A program made the position numbers and the translations under genes. From Prevotella sp. (GTDB lineage: Bacteria; Bacteroidota; Bacteroidia; Bacteroidales; Bacteroidaceae), in contig JAFTQG010000049.1 of the NCBI GenBank assembly GCA_017462915.1, forward strand, positions 62,001-126,000: a stretch of 64,000 bases of DNA. Direction: 5' to 3'. The notes under the pieces are model-generated. The model did no database searches, had not been told where the DNA came from, and worked only from the letters and a program-made list of their open reading frames with translations. Numbering within the stretch: position 1 is the stretch's first letter; each line of letters starts with the position of its first letter. Positions 24,462-34,542 of the stretch are shown piece by piece.

Positions 24462-25001
24462 ATGAAAAGAAATGTGGTATACGCTGTGCGCGTCATCATG
24501 ATGATGATAGTGCTGACATTGGGCATCTTGGGTTATATCTATTACGAGAAGACTCTGGTGGTCTGGTGGTTGCCGGTCGTTGTGGCAGTGACAGCCGTGG
24601 TCGCAACTATCCCTTGGGCACGCAGCGGCTGGCGATGGTTTGTAGGGGATGACAAGACATTTAATATCCTCTGCCATATCTTCGCCGTGGGCTGCATAAC
24701 ATATTTCCTGATGATGGGAGGCAACTATCTTCTTGCCGACAAGGATTCCATGCAAAAGGAGGAGGTGATGGTGGAAGACAAAAAGCATAATGTCCGCAAG
24801 ACCGGTTACAGGTCTGGAAGGCATTACCGCCGTTCAAACCGTACGACGCACAGCTATTATCTAACGGTAAGACTGGACGACGGCACTCTGAAAGAGATGC
24901 CTGTGACGGCTTCGTTATACAACCGTGTGCGTGCAGGAAGACCTATTGAAATCTGTCTGCAGGAAGGGGCTTTAGGCTTCAGGGTGATAAAGGAAGATTG
25001 A
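24462..25001 (+). CDS. hypothetical membrane protein with basic soluble tail
   Basis: 179 residues. Three transmembrane helices (VVYAVRVIMMMIVLTLGILGYIYY, VVWWLPVVVAVTAVVATIPWA, NILCHIFAVGCITYFLMMGGNYLL) followed by a ~75-residue basic domain (KTGYRSGRHYRRSNRTTHSYYLTVRLDDGTLKEMPVTASLYNRVRAGRPIEICLQEGALGFRVI) with a small beta fold. Not recognised beyond this. Monocistronic with a hairpin terminator. Confidence 0.7.
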   Translation: MKRNVVYAVRVIMMMIVLTLGILGYIYYEKTLVVWWLPVVVAVTAVVATIPWARSGWRWFVGDDKTFNILCHIFAVGCITYFLMMGGNYLLADKDSMQKEEVMVEDKKHNVRKTGYRSGRHYRRSNRTTHSYYLTVRLDDGTLKEMPVTASLYNRVRAGRPIEICLQEGALGFRVIKED

Positions 25002-25049
25002 ACTCCTGTCCGGATGAATCAAGAGACATGGCTTTGCCAATATAAAGAA

Positions 25050-25088
25050 AATGCGTAAAGTGTTGATGTCCAAGTCACTTTACGCATT
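25050..25088. terminator. hairpin terminator between convergent genes
   Basis: AATGCGTAAAGTG paired with CACTTTACGCATT over a 13-nt loop, preceded by AAAGAAA and followed by TATCGTTTATTTT, 50 nt after the membrane protein stop. Confidence 0.75.
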
Positions 25089-25133
25089 TATCGTTTATTT
25101 TGCAAGCGGTTATACTGCAGTATGGGAGAGAGT

Positions 25134-28100
25134 TTACATCTCAATGTCCGGGATTACGACCAGCAAGGTGTCTGCCTCCAGTGTAGTGCCACACCGATGA
25201 AGGGCGAATTGCTCACCAAGATCACGCACTATCTGTGTGCAGATTCTGATGCGTATATCGTCATATCTTGTAATGGCGATACGGTAAACGAGATATTTCC
25301 CATCGGTCTTTTCGGGCTGTATCTCCACCTTTCTCTGTCCGCTCAGACGGGCAAGGTGACGGAGGAGGATATCGCGCAGGACAAGGGGCGGCAGCTGGTG
25401 CGTGCAGTTGGACATCGCCTGCTGTGACAATATGCCGTAAACGGCACGATAATAGCGTGCCACTTCGTCAAGCTCACGGTATGAAGAACCGTCTCCTGCA
25501 TCGGAAAGCAACTGGCGGATGCGCGACGGGTAATACATCGTCTCGTGCTTGATGGCAGAGAACGAGTTGGACATCACATTGTCAAGGACATGGAGCCTGT
25601 CGCGCTCGAAAGACAGTCTGCCGTTTCTGTCGCGCAGTTCTGCAAGCCTCAGCTTTCGCACAGCCTTCTCGCGGCGCATCTTTTCAAGGGCTTTGCGGAC
25701 GTCCTGGATGACGTATTTATAATACGAGAAATAGTATACTGGGAGAAAAAGGAAAAGGAGTATCACAAGCATGACAATGGCTACATTGCGGTTGGTCTCC
25801 GTCACCTGCATACGTCGACAGTATTCCGCGAGCGTGGTGTCGGCATAATATTCCTTATACATCTGCGTGTATATCCTATTGTTGTATGTATACAGGTCCC
25901 ATTTGTGCAGGGCGAGAGCCGAGACGGCTATCTCATTGCGCACAGACATGAGCAACTGATAGTCCATCGGCACAGAGTCTCTCAGCCAGCGCATATCGGC
26001 AGCATAACCCATTTCCCTGTCGAAGAACATGAGCGTATCGTTGCGCAGGCCGCCGTCGGCGACATATCTCCTGTTTATCTCTCCTATGCAACGCTCGGCA
26101 AAGACAAGGGCATCGGCATATTTCCCCTTGACATTGCAGTCGTAGACGCTGTCTGCAAGTGCTGTAAAATCCTGCGCATTGACCGACAGGGATAATGCGA
26201 ACGCCACGAATGCCATATAGATGCGGCGCACACCCTTAGGCAGGCGGAAGAAGAAGCGTGAACCTCTGCCCTCTTCGCTCTCCACGCCTATCATGCAGGA
26301 GGAGAAGAGGGAGTTGGTCTTCTTGTATTTCTCTATGATTCCTTTACAGTTGAGCAGGCCGAAACCGTGTGACATCCCGGAACGGGCTTTGCCGTTTGTC
26401 ACCTCGTCTACAATAGGTTTGACATCAAAGATGTGCTCCATCTGCCGCTCGTCCATGCCACATCCGTTGTCCTCAACGGAGAGTTCTACCATATCACCGT
26501 CGACAGCCTTTGCGCTGACCCTTACGAAACCGCCATGTGCCGTGAACTTTCGGGCGTTGTCGCACAGTGTATTGAGCATGAAAAGCGTAAGGCTTCTGTC
26601 TGCCTTTACTGTCTCGGAGGTGTCATCCACTTCAAGGCGCAGACCTTGATGGGTATAGCTGGCGGTGTTCTTGCGTATGATGTCGAGCAACGGCTGTATA
26701 GGGAATGTCTCGATATTCAGGGACAGCTCACCCTGTTTCAGCTTTATCCATTCGGTAAGAACGTCATTCTGGCTGTTTATCCGCTCGGCAAGCTCCGCTA
26801 TATACTGCCGGCGTTCCTCACGCACGCCGTCATCCTCGGTCTTCGCGCAGAGTGCCGATGTCTCGTGGAGCATACGGTCTATAAGCGGTGTCATGGAGTT
26901 TATGAGGTGCATCTTGGCACGATGCTCGACATATATCTCCTGAAGCGAGGACAGCTCGTGCGCTGTCACGGCACACTGTTCCTCACTCTCTTCCAGTTGT
27001 TCGTCAAGAGCCGCTATGCTACGCATACCGTCTTCCTCCATCGAAGTCATCTGTCCCAATGGCTTTCCTGCACGTGACATGCGCTTGCGCCGCACAAGGA
27101 GATAGAGCAAAAGGAGCATAAGCGCGGCAACGACACATATTATTATATATATGAGGATATTGAGCCATTGCACTTGACCTGCGAGTTGTTCTGCCCGTGC
27201 CTCAAGCTGTTTGTCCTGACGGGTGTTTTCGTAAAGGTCAAGATACATGTTGCGGTGACGGTCGCTCTCAGGTTTCATGTCCATTGCCGAGAAGGCTATG
27301 GAGAACTGTTCGTGTAGGGAAGCCATGAGAGCCGGAGCCTGAACGACTGCCGTATCTGTCTTCATGGCCTGCTGGAGCGAATAGACAGCTCCAGGATAGT
27401 CACCGATACGGGTATAACAGCGTGACAGCGTACGCCATGCAGCAGCCTGCTGATAGACGTCACCATAGTCCTTGAAGAGCTTCAGGGCATGGTCTGCGAG
27501 GGCTCCTGCTGCAAAAGAGCCATGCAGACTGTCAACTCCGAGATACCTGTATGCCATGCGTTCGTCAGACATCTCCATGTCCGGATTGTCCATCATCTGC
27601 TCACTGAAAGCCTGTTGCACATTTGCACACCAGTAGGTATAGCCGTTTTCCTTGGATATTATATAGCACATCATCAGGCATTCCTGCTCCTGATGGGCTA
27701 TATTCTCTTTTGTCCCATGCCTGAGTATTCCGCCGGAGCCTACATTATACAGATAGGCAACATACTGTGCCGTATCACGCTTCAGTTCGACAATGCTGTC
27801 CATCTTCTGATGGGATGCTACAGCGGCGTCCGTGTTTCCGACATAATAGTCATAGACGGAAGAGACAAGATAAAGCTCGCTCTCGGCATAAAGCAAGCGG
27901 TCTCGCTCATGCGCGGAAAGCTCAGGTTGCTCCGTCTTTATACGTTTCAGACGCTGCAAGGCACGTTGCCGGTGCTGATAATAGTCTTTGTTGTCGGACT
28001 TTCGCTGGCAGATGCGCATATTCTGGACCGATGCCACAAGAAGCTCAATGTTATTGTCTGTAGTCCTGTATACTTCACGCAAGAGCGAGTCGGCGACATT

Positions 28101-28361
28101 ATACCGCATCTTGCCTATATGGTAGAACGCCATATTGTTAAGTGCCTCTGCCCTCTGGTCTGCCGATACATCGGCAAGATGCAGCACACTGTCTGCATAC
28201 AGCCTTGTCTTTTCAAGTGAACGGTAATGCTGGGAATAGGCTATCTCGTTGAGACGTTCCGCCTCTCTGTCGTTATCGGAGCAGGCATAAAAAGAAAGCA
28301 GACTTCCCATCATCATGATGATGATAGAAAGTCTGCCTGATATGTTATTTATAAATGACAA
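25134..28361 (-). CDS. large membrane sensor histidine kinase with DUF5112/DUF5113-type regions
   Basis: 1,075 residues from a TTG start (an in-frame stop lies three codons before it; the first ATG is at 28316). A lipoprotein-like signal (GSLLSFYACSDN) leads into TPR-like helical repeats (~40-400), a transmembrane helix (ILIYIIICVVAALMLLLLYLLV), a coiled coil (~450-520), and an HATPase domain at ~560-690 with N box LNTLCDNARKF, G1 box VEDNGCGMD and G2 box GFGLLNCKG. Unusually the chain continues with a second hydrophobic, signal-like segment (RRIYMAFVAFALSLSVNAQ), another helical sensor region, another transmembrane helix (VAIVMLVILLFLFLPVYYFSYY) and a second cytoplasmic region. The phospho-acceptor is unclear. 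No response regulator is adjacent. Confidence 0.75.
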   Translation of the reverse strand: MSFINNISGRLSIIIMMMGSLLSFYACSDNDREAERLNEIAYSQHYRSLEKTRLYADSVLHLADVSADQRAEALNNMAFYHIGKMRYNVADSLLREVYRTTDNNIELLVASVQNMRICQRKSDNKDYYQHRQRALQRLKRIKTEQPELSAHERDRLLYAESELYLVSSVYDYYVGNTDAAVASHQKMDSIVELKRDTAQYVAYLYNVGSGGILRHGTKENIAHQEQECLMMCYIISKENGYTYWCANVQQAFSEQMMDNPDMEMSDERMAYRYLGVDSLHGSFAAGALADHALKLFKDYGDVYQQAAAWRTLSRCYTRIGDYPGAVYSLQQAMKTDTAVVQAPALMASLHEQFSIAFSAMDMKPESDRHRNMYLDLYENTRQDKQLEARAEQLAGQVQWLNILIYIIICVVAALMLLLLYLLVRRKRMSRAGKPLGQMTSMEEDGMRSIAALDEQLEESEEQCAVTAHELSSLQEIYVEHRAKMHLINSMTPLIDRMLHETSALCAKTEDDGVREERRQYIAELAERINSQNDVLTEWIKLKQGELSLNIETFPIQPLLDIIRKNTASYTHQGLRLEVDDTSETVKADRSLTLFMLNTLCDNARKFTAHGGFVRVSAKAVDGDMVELSVEDNGCGMDERQMEHIFDVKPIVDEVTNGKARSGMSHGFGLLNCKGIIEKYKKTNSLFSSCMIGVESEEGRGSRFFFRLPKGVRRIYMAFVAFALSLSVNAQDFTALADSVYDCNVKGKYADALVFAERCIGEINRRYVADGGLRNDTLMFFDREMGYAADMRWLRDSVPMDYQLLMSVRNEIAVSALALHKWDLYTYNNRIYTQMYKEYYADTTLAEYCRRMQVTETNRNVAIVMLVILLFLFLPVYYFSYYKYVIQDVRKALEKMRREKAVRKLRLAELRDRNGRLSFERDRLHVLDNVMSNSFSAIKHETMYYPSRIRQLLSDAGDGSSYRELDEVARYYRAVYGILSQQAMSNCTHQLPPLVLRDILLRHLARLSGQRKVEIQPEKTDGKYLVYRIAITRYDDIRIRICTQIVRDLGEQFALHRCGTTLEADTLLVVIPDIEM

Positions 28362-28442
28362 CTTGTATTATGCAATTATCATTTACGGCAGTTCACATGA
28401 AGAGCATTCGCGGCAACATGCGTCCTGCCTTATGTCATGTTA

Positions 28443-29102
28443 TTACTTCTTGCAGTAGCTGAGTGCTTCCTTGCACTTGTCTGTAACATACTGCCAGTCG
28501 CCGGCAGCGACCTTGTCCTTCGGGAAGAGCTTTGAGCCCATGCCTACGCAGAAGACGCCGGCAGCGAACCACTTCTCAAGGTTCTCCTTCTCTGGAGCGA
28601 CACCGCCGGTAACCATAATCTTAGACCAAGGCATAGGAGCCATAAGACCCTTGATGAGGTTTGTACCTACGACATCACCTGGGAATACCTTTGTGAAGTC
28701 ACATCCAACCTCCTGTGCCTTACCGATTTCTGACGGTGTGAGACATCCTGGGCAGTATGTAACGCAACGACGGTTACAAACGACAGCCACGTCTGGGTTG
28801 AAGAGAGGACCTACTACGAAGTTTGCACCAAGCTGAAGATAAAGGGCAGCTGTAGGAGCATCAACGACAGAGCCTATACCGAGAGCGAGCTCAGGGCACT
28901 CTGTATTAGCCCACTTTGAGAGCTCTCCGAACACCTCGTGTGCAAAATCGCCACGGTTAGTGAACTCGAAAGCGCGTACACCGCCCTCATAGCAAGCCTT
29001 GATTACATTCTTACATACTTCAACGTCCTTATTGTAAAAAACAGGAACCATAGGTGCAGCGGCGATTTTCGCCATCACCTGAAACTTATCAAACTTAGCC
29101 AT
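28443..29102 (-). CDS. eda: 2-dehydro-3-deoxy-phosphogluconate (KDPG) aldolase
   Basis: 219 residues, a class I aldolase splitting KDPG into pyruvate and glyceraldehyde 3-phosphate, the last step of hexuronate breakdown. Motifs: [19 protein letters not shown] (family ExxxR region), [25 protein letters not shown], and the Schiff-base Lys in [14 protein letters not shown]. Downstream of kdgK on the same strand with a hairpin between them. Confidence 0.93.
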   Translation of the reverse strand: MAKFDKFQVMAKIAAAPMVPVFYNKDVEVCKNVIKACYEGGVRAFEFTNRGDFAHEVFGELSKWANTECPELALGIGSVVDAPTAALYLQLGANFVVGPLFNPDVAVVCNRRCVTYCPGCLTPSEIGKAQEVGCDFTKVFPGDVVGTNLIKGLMAPMPWSKIMVTGGVAPEKENLEKWFAAGVFCVGMGSKLFPKDKVAAGDWQYVTDKCKEALSYCKK

Positions 29103-29142
29103 ATTCCTTATTTCTGTTATAAAAGTTTTATTTATCCATGAG

Positions 29143-29193
29143 AAAAAGGCTCATGGAATATCCATATAGACAGGATATTCCACAAGCCTTTTT
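29143..29193. terminator. hairpin between kdgK and eda
   Basis: AAAAAGGCT/AGCCTTTTT outer stem and GGAATATC/GATATTCC inner stem, followed on both strands by T-runs. On the minus strand it lies just after the kdgK stop, so it probably partly terminates before eda or protects the processed transcript end. Confidence 0.75.
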
Positions 29194-29204
29194 ATTGTTA
29201 TTGA

Positions 29205-30227
29205 TTAGCGCTGAACGCGGCCATTTGCATTACCGCCAGCAAGAGACTCTACCTCAGAAGCGTTAACGAGGTTGTAGTCACCGTTGATAGTATGCTTGAG
29301 AGCAGAAGCAGCAACAGCGAACTCAAGAGCCTCGCCCTGTGTCTCCTTAGTGAGAAGGCCATGGATAAGGCCACCGGAGAATGAGTCACCACCACCTACA
29401 CGGTCAATGATAGGATTGATTTCGTATCTCTTTGACTGATAGAACTCCTTACCGTCGTAGATAAGAGCCTTCCAGCCGTTGAATGTAGCAGAGAAAGACT
29501 CACGGAGAGTAGATACTACATACTTGAAGCCGAACTCTTCCTTCATCTGCTTGAAGATGCCCTCATAGCCTGCAGCATTTGTCTCGCCACCTTCTACATC
29601 AGCATCAGGCTTGAAGCCAAGGCAGAGCTCTGCATCCTCCTCATTGCCGATGCAGACATCAACATACTGCATGAGCGGACGCATGATTGAGATAGCCTTC
29701 TCTGATGTCCAGAGCTTCTTGCGGAAGTTAAGGTCTACAGAAACTGTCACACCATGACGCTTTGCTGCCTCACAAGCAAGCTTTGTCAGCTCGGCGGCCT
29801 TGTCAGAAATAGCAGGAGTAATGCCAGACCAGTGGAACCAATCAGCACCTTCCATGATTGCATCGAAGTCGAAATCCTCTGGATTAGCCTCAGCGATAGC
29901 TGAGTTTGCACGGTCATAGATGACCTTTGAAGGACGCATTGACGCGCCTGTCTCGCAATAGTAAAGGCCTACACGGTCACCGCCACGGGCAATGAACTTT
30001 GTGTTGACACCGTAACGACGGAGAGAATTAACGGCAATCTGACCAATCTCATGAGCAGGAAGCTTTGTCACGAGATATGCATCGTGACCATAGTTGGCAC
30101 AGCTAACTGCGACATTGGCTTCACCACCACCAGGGATGATTCGGAAAATGTCTGTCTGAATGAAACGATCCTGTCCGTTAGGACTGAGGCGAAGCATAAT
30201 CTCGCCAAGTGTCACTACTTTTGCCAT
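29205..30227 (-). CDS. kdgK: 2-dehydro-3-deoxygluconate (KDG) kinase, PfkB family
   Basis: 340 residues. Ribokinase/PfkB fold: VVTLGEIMLRLSPNG at the start, GGGEANVAVSCANYGHDAYLVTKL (substrate site), and the C-terminal signature DRVGGGDSFSGGLIHGLL with the catalytic Asp. Phosphorylates KDG to KDPG, feeding Eda. Context (eda downstream, divergent LacI regulator and altronate dehydratase) supports KDG rather than fructose as substrate. Confidence 0.9.
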   Translation of the reverse strand: MAKVVTLGEIMLRLSPNGQDRFIQTDIFRIIPGGGEANVAVSCANYGHDAYLVTKLPAHEIGQIAVNSLRRYGVNTKFIARGGDRVGLYYCETGASMRPSKVIYDRANSAIAEANPEDFDFDAIMEGADWFHWSGITPAISDKAAELTKLACEAAKRHGVTVSVDLNFRKKLWTSEKAISIMRPLMQYVDVCIGNEEDAELCLGFKPDADVEGGETNAAGYEGIFKQMKEEFGFKYVVSTLRESFSATFNGWKALIYDGKEFYQSKRYEINPIIDRVGGGDSFSGGLIHGLLTKETQGEALEFAVAASALKHTINGDYNLVNASEVESLAGGNANGRVQR

Positions 30228-30415
30228 AGTTTTGTTCTGATTTAAGTTATTATATTATGAATCTATTATATATGATATACCAAATTGTATATACTTGATT
30301 AAAATCATCTACAAAACTACACATAATTTTGCTAATAAAAGAAGAAAATCACGAAAAAATTACTTTTTTTAATATTTTTATGTACTGTGTGTTCGCACAA
30401 TTCAAATTTTATTGC

Positions 30416-30423
30416 TATTTTTG
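30416..30423 (+). promoter_or_regulatory. -7 box of the LacI-family regulator gene
   Basis: TATTTTTG, 31 nt before the ATG at 30454. The divergent 227-nt gap to kdgK also holds TAGTTTTG on the minus strand (30312-30319). The regulator probably binds here, but no operator palindrome was singled out. Confidence 0.45.
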
Positions 30424-30453
30424 CAGAGAATTCCCGAATAACGTTTTCAATCA

Positions 30454-31518
30454 ATGAGCCAAAAGGTAACAATCAAGGATATAGCTAAGCGCGCTGGAGT
30501 GTCTGTAGGAACTGTCGACAGGGTCCTGCACAATCGCCCCAACGTGTCAAAATCTTCATTGGAAAAGGTAAAGAAAGTACTGGAGACCATCAATTACGAA
30601 CCGAACGCATACGCATCGGCGATGGCAGCAAACCGTCATTGTACATTCTATCTTCTGCTGCCTAAGCAGGAGTCAGAGGACTACTGGGCAGAAGTGGAGG
30701 AAGGGGCAATGAATGCCGTGGAGACACACCGCGATTTCAAAATCAATGTACGTACCATACGTTACAACCGTTTCAGAGAAGACTCTTTCCACGATGCATG
30801 CAGGCAATGCATGGCAAAGAAACCTGACGGGGTAATCATCGTACCTGCTACCCTTGACTCTACACGTAGCTTTACCGACAAGCTTCACGACCTTGATATA
30901 CCATTCATATTCCTTGATGCAAACGTCCCTGACCTCAAGCCCTTGGCTTTTTACGGACAAGACTCTTTCTGTTCCGGTCTCTTTGCGGCAAAGATGATGA
31001 TGCTCATTGCAGGAAAGGAGCAGGAGATTATGCTCATGAAGCAGACAAAAAACGGCAGCATAGCATCCAGGCAGCAGTATAACCGTGAGGTTGGCTTCCG
31101 GCATTACATGAGCGAGCATCATCCTGAAATAAAAATCATAGAGCTGGATTTGCCGATGGAGAAAGACAGTAAGGTACATAATGACTTGCTGGAGCAATTC
31201 TTCAAAGACCATCCTCACACACACCACTGCATCACATTCACCTCTAAGGCGTACATTGTAGGAGAGTTTATCCTTCACAACAACCGCAGAAATATACAGA
31301 TAATGGGATATGACATGATAGAGAAGAATGCGGAATGTGTAAGGCAAGGGAGCATATCGTTCCTCATTGCACAGCATGGCTACATGCAAGGCTACAACTG
31401 TGTGGACGCTCTGTTCCGCGCTATCATACTGAAGCATGAAGTCAACCCTGTAAATTACATGCCTATAGAGCTTCTTACGAAAGAGAACATCCAATTCTAC
31501 CAGAAGACACAGACATAA
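30454..31518 (+). CDS. LacI-family transcriptional regulator of hexuronate use
   Basis: 354 residues. N-terminal helix-turn-helix (VTIKDIAKRAGVSVGTVDRVLHNRPNVSKSSLEKVKKVLETINYEPN) and a periplasmic-binding-like effector domain (residues ~62-345). The DNA-recognition helix reads SVGTVDRVLHNR, differing from the classical SxxTVSRVLN by the Asp. Divergent from kdgK-eda and followed by uxaA, so it probably controls both in response to a pectin-derived sugar acid. Confidence 0.9.
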   Translation: MSQKVTIKDIAKRAGVSVGTVDRVLHNRPNVSKSSLEKVKKVLETINYEPNAYASAMAANRHCTFYLLLPKQESEDYWAEVEEGAMNAVETHRDFKINVRTIRYNRFREDSFHDACRQCMAKKPDGVIIVPATLDSTRSFTDKLHDLDIPFIFLDANVPDLKPLAFYGQDSFCSGLFAAKMMMLIAGKEQEIMLMKQTKNGSIASRQQYNREVGFRHYMSEHHPEIKIIELDLPMEKDSKVHNDLLEQFFKDHPHTHHCITFTSKAYIVGEFILHNNRRNIQIMGYDMIEKNAECVRQGSISFLIAQHGYMQGYNCVDALFRAIILKHEVNPVNYMPIELLTKENIQFYQKTQT

Positions 31519-31656
31519 TACAGCCCTTACAACACTCCACAAAAGGCATGCACATCGCCATGACAAGCGGCAATAGCCATAACGGTTCCGCATGAAAAGG
31601 CACAGCACATACCAACAGAGAATATCAAATCTTATAAACATAAATCTAACAAAATT

Positions 31657-33153
31657 ATGAAGCAGCAAGCATTCTTAAAAATCAATCCTGCCGACTCAGT
31701 AGTCGTTTGCCTACAGCCTATCGCGAAAGGCACACAGATCGAAGTCGACGGTAAGTCCATCACCCTACTTCAGGACACTCCTGCAGGCCACAAAGTGCTC
31801 ATCGACGACAAGGCCGAGGGCGAGAACATCATAAAGTACGGTTACCCGATAGGACACGCGAAGGCTGCTCTGAAAGCCGGCGAGTGGGTCAACGAGGACA
31901 ATCTCAAGACAAACCTTTCCGGCAAACTCGAGTACACATACAACCCTGTCGACGAGAAACTGACCATTCCTTGTGAGAACCGCACATTCAAAGGCTATGT
32001 ACGCAAGAACGGCGATGTCGGTGTCCGCAATGAGGTTTGGATTGTGCCGACAGTAGGATGCGTCAACGGCATTGCTGAGAAACTTGCAGAGAAGCTCCGC
32101 GAGGAGACTAAATGCGAGGGAATAGATGCCGTATACACATGGCATCACAACTACGGATGCTCACAGCTTTCTGAAGACCACGAGAATACAAGGAAGGTGC
32201 TCCGCGACCTCGTGCTCCATCCTAACGCAGGTGCTGTGCTCGTACTGTCTCTCGGATGTGAGAACAACCAGCCGAAGGATTTCATGGAAATGCTGGGCGA
32301 TTACGACAAAGACCGTATCAAGCTCCTCATCACACAGGATGTCGACGGTGACGAGATAGAGGCCGGAATGGAAATCCTGCGCGACCTTTACCAGAAGGCC
32401 AAGGAGGACAAGCGTGAGGATGTCCCTGTCTCCAAGCTCCGTGTCGGCCTTAAATGCGGTGGCTCTGACGGCTTCTCAGGCATCACGGCCAACCCTCTTG
32501 TAGGCGAGTTCTCCGACTGGCTCGTGGCGCAAGGCGGCACATCAATCCTCACGGAGGTTCCTGAAATGTTCGGTGCAGAGACCATTCTCATGAACCGCTG
32601 CGAGACAAAGGAACTCTTCGAGGACACTGTAAAACTTGTCAACGACTTCAAGGAGTACTTCCTCTCTCATGGCGAGCCTGTCGGCGAGAACCCTTCACCG
32701 GGCAACAAGAAGGGCGGCATCTCCACACTTGAGGACAAGGCTCTCGGATGTACACAGAAGTGCGGACGTGCTCCTGTCAGCGGTGTACTCGGCTACGGCG
32801 ACCGTCTCAAGGTCAACGGACTCAACCTCCTCTCCGCTCCTGGCAACGACCTCGTGGCTTCTACCGCCCTCGCAAGTGCAGGATGCCATATCGTGCTCTT
32901 CACTACAGGCCGCGGAACGCCGTTCGGCACATTCGTACCGACAATGAAGGTTGCCACGAACCCTACCCTTGCAAGCCGCAAGGCCAACTGGATAGACTTC
33001 AATGCCGGCCAGCTTATCGAGGGCAAGGACATGCTCACCGTACGCAATGAGTTTATCGACAAGGTTCTTGCCGTGGCTTCCGGCGAGCCGTCACGCAACG
33101 AAATCAACGGCTACCGTGAGATTTCCATCTTCAAGAACGGCGTGACACTGTAA
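31657..33153 (+). CDS. uxaA: altronate dehydratase (UxaA family)
   Basis: 498 residues, full length. N-terminal SAF domain (~1-90) and the large dehydratase domain with GYVRKNGDVGVRNEVWIVPTVGCVN, HHNYGCSQL, VLSLGCENNQ, LKCGGSDGFSGITANPLVG, and TGRGTPFGTFVPTMKVATNP. Converts altronate to 2-keto-3-deoxygluconate, the substrate of KdgK. The reductase (uxaB) and isomerase (uxaC) of the pathway are not in the window. Confidence 0.93.
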   Translation: MKQQAFLKINPADSVVVCLQPIAKGTQIEVDGKSITLLQDTPAGHKVLIDDKAEGENIIKYGYPIGHAKAALKAGEWVNEDNLKTNLSGKLEYTYNPVDEKLTIPCENRTFKGYVRKNGDVGVRNEVWIVPTVGCVNGIAEKLAEKLREETKCEGIDAVYTWHHNYGCSQLSEDHENTRKVLRDLVLHPNAGAVLVLSLGCENNQPKDFMEMLGDYDKDRIKLLITQDVDGDEIEAGMEILRDLYQKAKEDKREDVPVSKLRVGLKCGGSDGFSGITANPLVGEFSDWLVAQGGTSILTEVPEMFGAETILMNRCETKELFEDTVKLVNDFKEYFLSHGEPVGENPSPGNKKGGISTLEDKALGCTQKCGRAPVSGVLGYGDRLKVNGLNLLSAPGNDLVASTALASAGCHIVLFTTGRGTPFGTFVPTMKVATNPTLASRKANWIDFNAGQLIEGKDMLTVRNEFIDKVLAVASGEPSRNEINGYREISIFKNGVTL

Positions 33154-33276
33154 ACGGAAAACGTAAAACACCAGTCTAAAAGAGTGGACAAAATCAGCCC
33201 TACCCCACTTGCAAGCCTGCAAGCGAGCTGATTTTGTTCACTTTAAAAATACACATCTGCCTGAATCCTATACCAC

Positions 33277-34542
33277 ATGGCACTACTCCCACTATTCACA
33301 TTCATAGCACTATACCTTATAGTATCCATCGTAATGGGCGATTTCTACAAAGTCCCCATAACGGTGGCTTTTTTGGTTTCTGCCATAGTGGCCGTAGCGA
33401 CGTTGAGAAAAAGGACGCTGGCAGAACGCATAAAGGTCTTCTCACGTGGCGCAAGTTCCGACAAGATGATGCTCATGATGCTCATATTCATCCTCGCCGG
33501 AGCCTTCGCCTCCTCTGCAAAGGAGATGGGAAGCATAGACAACACTGTCAACCTCACCCTCGCCTATCTTCCGCCAGACATGCTCATGGCAGGAATATTC
33601 CTTGCCTCATGCTTCATCTCCATATCCATCGGCACCAGCGTCGGCACCGTCGTGGCACTTGTGCCGATAGCCTCCGGCCTTGCCTCGTCTACAGGCATGA
33701 GCGTCGCCATGATGAGCGCCGTGGTAGTTGGAGGAGCATTCTTCGGCGACAACCTGTCGTTCATCTCCGACACAACCGTCGTCGCCACACAGACACAGGG
33801 ATGCAAGATGAGCGACAAGTTCCGCGCGAACCTGTTCATCGCCGCCCCGGCAGCCATCATGGTGTTTCTCCTATATATGATTATAGGCAGCAACGCTGGC
33901 TCTCCCGCCTCTGTCCCTGATGTCGACTTCCTGAAAGTGATGCCCTATCTCGTCGTCCTCGTGATGGCCGCCGCAGGTCTTAATGTGCTGACAGTCCTCA
34001 CAATAGGCATAATGCTGACAGGCATGATAGGCATTATGGACGGAGCCTTTGACGTATTCGGATGGATGCAGGCCATGAACACAGGAATACTCGGCATGTC
34101 CGAGCTCATCATCGTCACCATGCTCGCCGGAGGAATGCTGGAGACTGTCCGCGAAAACGGCGGCATAAACATCATCATCAACCTCCTCACCCGTCACATA
34201 GACAGCCGCCGCGGAGGCGAGGCAGCCATCGCGGCACTCGTCACGATAGTCAATTTCTGTACAGCAAACAATACCGTGGCGATACTCACCGTCGGTCCGA
34301 TAGCCAGACAGATAGCCGAGAGATTCCGTATAGACCCGCGACGCTCCGCATCGATACTCGACTCCTTTTCATGCTTTGCACAAGGCATAATACCTTACGG
34401 AGCGCAACTGCTCATGGCCGGCGGACTTGCAGCCATCGCACCAATAGAGATCATTCCATACCTGTTCTACCCTTACGCCCTCGGCCTCTGCGCCACAGTG
34501 GCTATAATAACGGGCCGGCCACGCCGGTTTACAGACAAATGA
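33277..34542 (+). CDS. NhaC-family Na+/H+ antiporter
   Basis: 421 residues with about 11 transmembrane helices. The signature stretch ISIGTSVGTVVALVPIASGLA plus VVGGAFFGDNLSFISDTTVVATQTQGCKMSDKFRANL is characteristic of NhaC transporters (GxFGDxxSPxSDTT). An inner-membrane protein exchanging sodium (or organic substrates) with protons. It follows uxaA by 123 nt; co-transcription and a link to uronate uptake are possible but unproven. Confidence 0.9.
   Translation: MALLPLFTFIALYLIVSIVMGDFYKVPITVAFLVSAIVAVATLRKRTLAERIKVFSRGASSDKMMLMMLIFILAGAFASSAKEMGSIDNTVNLTLAYLPPDMLMAGIFLASCFISISIGTSVGTVVALVPIASGLASSTGMSVAMMSAVVVGGAFFGDNLSFISDTTVVATQTQGCKMSDKFRANLFIAAPAAIMVFLLYMIIGSNAGSPASVPDVDFLKVMPYLVVLVMAAAGLNVLTVLTIGIMLTGMIGIMDGAFDVFGWMQAMNTGILGMSELIIVTMLAGGMLETVRENGGINIIINLLTRHIDSRRGGEAAIAALVTIVNFCTANNTVAILTVGPIARQIAERFRIDPRRSASILDSFSCFAQGIIPYGAQLLMAGGLAAIAPIEIIPYLFYPYALGLCATVAIITGRPRRFTDK

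Noticed and set aside
34062-34538. Upstream extension of the gene after nhaC
   Set aside because: It lies in another frame inside nhaC and is His/Arg-rich shadow sequence; the ATGA overlap start at 34539 is the natural one.
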